Part shown: positions 61,501 through 64,000 of the stretch, piece by piece
How positions within the stretch are numbered: position 1 is the stretch's first letter
Layout of the letters: every line of letters begins with the position of its first letter
DNA from: Ceriagrion tenellum
Lineage: Eukaryota; Arthropoda; Insecta; Odonata; Coenagrionidae
Direction: 5' to 3'
Length of the DNA: 64,000 nt
Assembly (NCBI GenBank): GCA_963169105.1
Contig: OY720636.1
Span: 117,446,188-117,510,187, forward strand
Program-made: the position numbers and the translations under genes
Notes under the pieces: generated by a model
Seen by the model: the letters and a program-made list of their open reading frames with translations, nothing else
Told to the model about the DNA's origin: nothing
Databases searched by the model: none

Positions 61501-63773
61501 CTTCATCAGAATCGAGGGAAGATCAGCATGAAAAACCATTTGCTATGCCAATTCATCTCCCTTTTTCTGCGTCTGTCTTTGAAAAACATCTTTTATTTTG
61601 CAAAATAAAATCGTTTCTTAACGTTAATCGGGGATAACAATAGGGAAAAAACATTATTAAATACTCCTTCAATAGCAATAATATCATTTCTGATAACAAT
61701 CATCATGGAATTTTGTTGGACATTAATGGACATTTGCATGAAAGATTTGACTGAAACTACAATCTGCTCTCTCTGTGCCTTAAATATTAAGAGTTTTGGA
61801 TAGGAATGAAAAAAAACCTCTTCGAATATCAGGCATCAAAATAGGATAGAGTGACACACTGCCGCCTAGTATGTGGCCGACAAGGAGAAGATAGGTTCAA
61901 AAGAGAGTATATGAAACAAGTAAAGTGATTTTCAAAACGCAAATGGTCAACTGAGTACAAGGCAGAATTTCCTTAACCGCTTGAGTAGCTGTAATGTCGT
62001 ATTATTTCAGTAAAGATTGCATAAATGGTGATAATTAAGCTCTATTCCCCGACACACTTCTCCTCTGGACACTTTTCCACTTCTGCTTTACCCATTGCTC
62101 GCCTGAATTCGTGAGATGCCCACAGACGTCTTAGGGTCCCAGAGCCCTTTAAACAGACGGCTCAACCTCTTACGAAACCCCTTTCGCTTTGTGCGGAACA
62201 AGAGAGAGTCATCTTTCTCGAGGCGTTTGATGTATTTCAGGGTAGGTACTCTCTTCTTCTCCTTCCCGTCCTCCTCTCAAACCACAGACCCTTTCCACAA
62301 TTCACCTTCCATACACAAAATCTCCTGTAAAAGGAGGGCCCTATTCCTACACCTCGTCTCTCCTCGCCTTTTTCTATGCAATCCCACGACCTCGTTTTCA
62401 GCCGCGCGTTGTCTGTGCGTGTGAAGCTCCGGCTCTCTCAAGTTTTACCACCAATCCTTTGCTAATTCTTCGCCCTTTTTATGCAAACACTCCGATGGCT
62501 TTATAATTTTTTTCTCCTTTTTATCAGTCCCCCCACACACATTCAGTCCCAACCTCATCCACACTTCCTATTTATCAAACCCCTCGCACTACAACTACCT
62601 AGTAACTACACTACTAACTACTACCTACACTTTTAGCCTTGTTCATTGGCGTTTGTCTGTTAACTACAGAAGCCTAATATAAAGATTTTCAAATACTTCG
62701 GCATAATGGCTAATACACTTTCTCACAGGCATTCATTTTAGTTAACTGGAAATATCATTCAGCGTAAAAAGTTCGACATTGCTCTCAAAGACACCGATGT
62801 AGTATACTGGCAGTTTAGTTACCTTGTACATTTTAAACATAGTTATCCTGTGCCGCATACTTTGAAAAATGTACTGTTTTAATACTTCTCAAAACAATGT
62901 ATGCATATTTTGAGAATGGAATAAAGCCGTCAGAAGCAGATAATGGCCTCGTCAACAAGGGAGCAAGCGCTCTCTCTCGAGATTATTTTTTCTTCATAAT
63001 AAAAAATCCAATAATTTTTATTTTTCAGCGCCATCTGAAATCTGAAAATTTTCAGTATATTAAGTTACAAAAGCTATTTTTGTAGCAAAAATACATTGAC
63101 AGGTGGCAAAGGAGAACAAATGAAAAAGGAAGCAATTTTTTTGGGGGGAATGACAAAATTTGAGAATAGTAGGCAATTTTCAAAAGAAAAATGCAGATAA
63201 AATAACATTATGTAAACAGAAAAAATGAGGAAAAAATATAAATTAAATAACACTAAAAATGTGACTAAATCGCCATTATAGTCGCCATCCAACCAGATAG
63301 CAATTTTCAAAATTTAAAATAATTGTGGCTGATTGAATGATTTGCAGATTAAGTCATACTTCATTTCCATTCAACTATCTAAACCTTGAAAAGTACTTTG
63401 CGTATTCACCTGCGAGCGTTATCTTTTTTGCCCTCAAAGGAAGGAATGTAGCAGATATGCAGATACACTACGCCAAATTCATTTTTTTATCCGACAGATA
63501 TATTTAATAACTTATAACCAGGAAAGTATGATATAAAATCTCAAAAAAAACCCCTCAACAAAAATTCTCTCAACTCAACTAAAATTCTTTCCTTTACCAA
63601 CTCTCCGCCTTGCTTGCCCAATTCGCTGATATTGCTAGAACTATGAATAGTGAAACAGCTTAAAAGAGATTAGATATTACGATTAAGATCTCTCACGGAA
63701 CAAATTAAGAAGGATATTTTGGCTCCAACTATGTGCTCATCTTTCATAAAATATTACGGATAACCGCCGTACA
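58581..63773. other. No gene recognised; includes a 14-G tract
   Basis: Five kilobases with no recognisable gene. A run of 14 G lies at 59654-59667. The plus strand is pyrimidine-rich at 60500-60770 and 62040-62640, giving frames of 80-102 codons that resemble nothing known. A small palindrome, TTTTATTTTGCAAAATAAAA, lies near 61590-61610. Confidence 0.45.
59654..59667 (+). repeat. Poly-G tract (14 G)
   Basis: An uninterrupted run of 14 G, preceded by GGAGGCGGAGGGT. Long G runs are unusual in AT-rich DNA and can fold into quadruplexes; the exact length may also reflect sequencing error. Confidence 0.8.
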
Positions 63774-63811
63774 TGGCGTGATAATACGTAAAGATACGTA
63801 TTATCACGCCA
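63774..63811. repeat. Perfect 17-bp hairpin
   Basis: TGGCGTGATAATACGTA, a 4-base loop AAGA, then TACGTATTATCACGCCA. There are no mismatches. It is compact enough to extrude or to fold as RNA. It lies within a 62-codon frame (63733-63921) that is probably chance. Confidence 0.85.
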
Positions 63812-64000
63812 TAATCTCACAAGGGCCACGCATATTTAAATATAGGCAAATGTATGGAAATTGTAAAAGATCCGGGGGTAAGAAGGGTGGATTAAATGAA
63901 AGGACTCGAGGTCTATCTTAGGGGTCGTCACGAAACCTCGAGAACGCCTAATAAAGAGCTCCCGCTGAGACTTTGAGCACTTCATCCGTTGAGATCGGGT

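Noticed and set aside
1..64000. CRISPR array, bacterial operon or phage island
   Set aside because: No regularly spaced repeats, no dense co-oriented genes, and eukaryotic mobile elements throughout.

Overview
This window looks like repeat-rich, AT-rich nuclear DNA from an animal, most likely an arthropod. That rests on the mix of mobile elements: jockey/CR1-like and L1/RTE-like non-LTR retrotransposons, a Penelope-like element with a GIY-YIG nuclease, a Tigger/pogo transposase copy with an intron, and tRNA-derived SINEs. I saw no bacterial operon, no ribosome-binding-site logic, and no rRNA or functional tRNA gene. I could not recognise any intact host protein-coding gene; most open frames are short and either chance or antisense to a decayed element. 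The species cannot be fixed from the sequence alone.

Layout. 1-8.4 kb: mostly featureless, with an inverted repeat at 2.27-3.51 kb that flanks a coding-like reading frame, a ~306-bp foldback at 4.17-4.48 kb, and the 3' end of a non-LTR element at 5.74-6.43 kb. 8.4-8.6 kb: a tRNA-derived SINE. 11.28-16.60 kb: a 5.3-kb element with short terminal inverted repeats and flanking TA, matched by a second 5.1-kb copy at 46.52-51.66 kb in the same orientation. 18-27 kb: L1/RTE-like fragments, a diverged direct repeat at 22-23 kb, and a Penelope-like fragment at 24.9-25.5 kb. 28.9-30.9 kb: two 3' ends of one jockey/CR1-like family, head to tail, the longer one keeping reverse-transcriptase motifs. 34-40 kb: an L1/RTE-like tail, a possible SINE and a retrotransposon ORF2 C-terminus. 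42.2-44.3 kb: a Tigger-like transposase pseudogene with a recognisable intron. 53-58.6 kb: more retrotransposon tails, an inverted-repeat element at 56.27-56.58 kb, and a minus-strand SINE. 58.6-64 kb: almost nothing except a perfect 17-bp hairpin near the end.

The most informative structure is the pair of 5-kb elements. They share both ends but not their flanks, so they were inserted separately rather than created by one local duplication. Each has since received its own Penelope-type insertion at a different site, with its own short target duplication. Neither copy shows a transposase I can recognise, so what mobilised them, and what their 5 kb of interior is, is open. All identities quoted are by eye.
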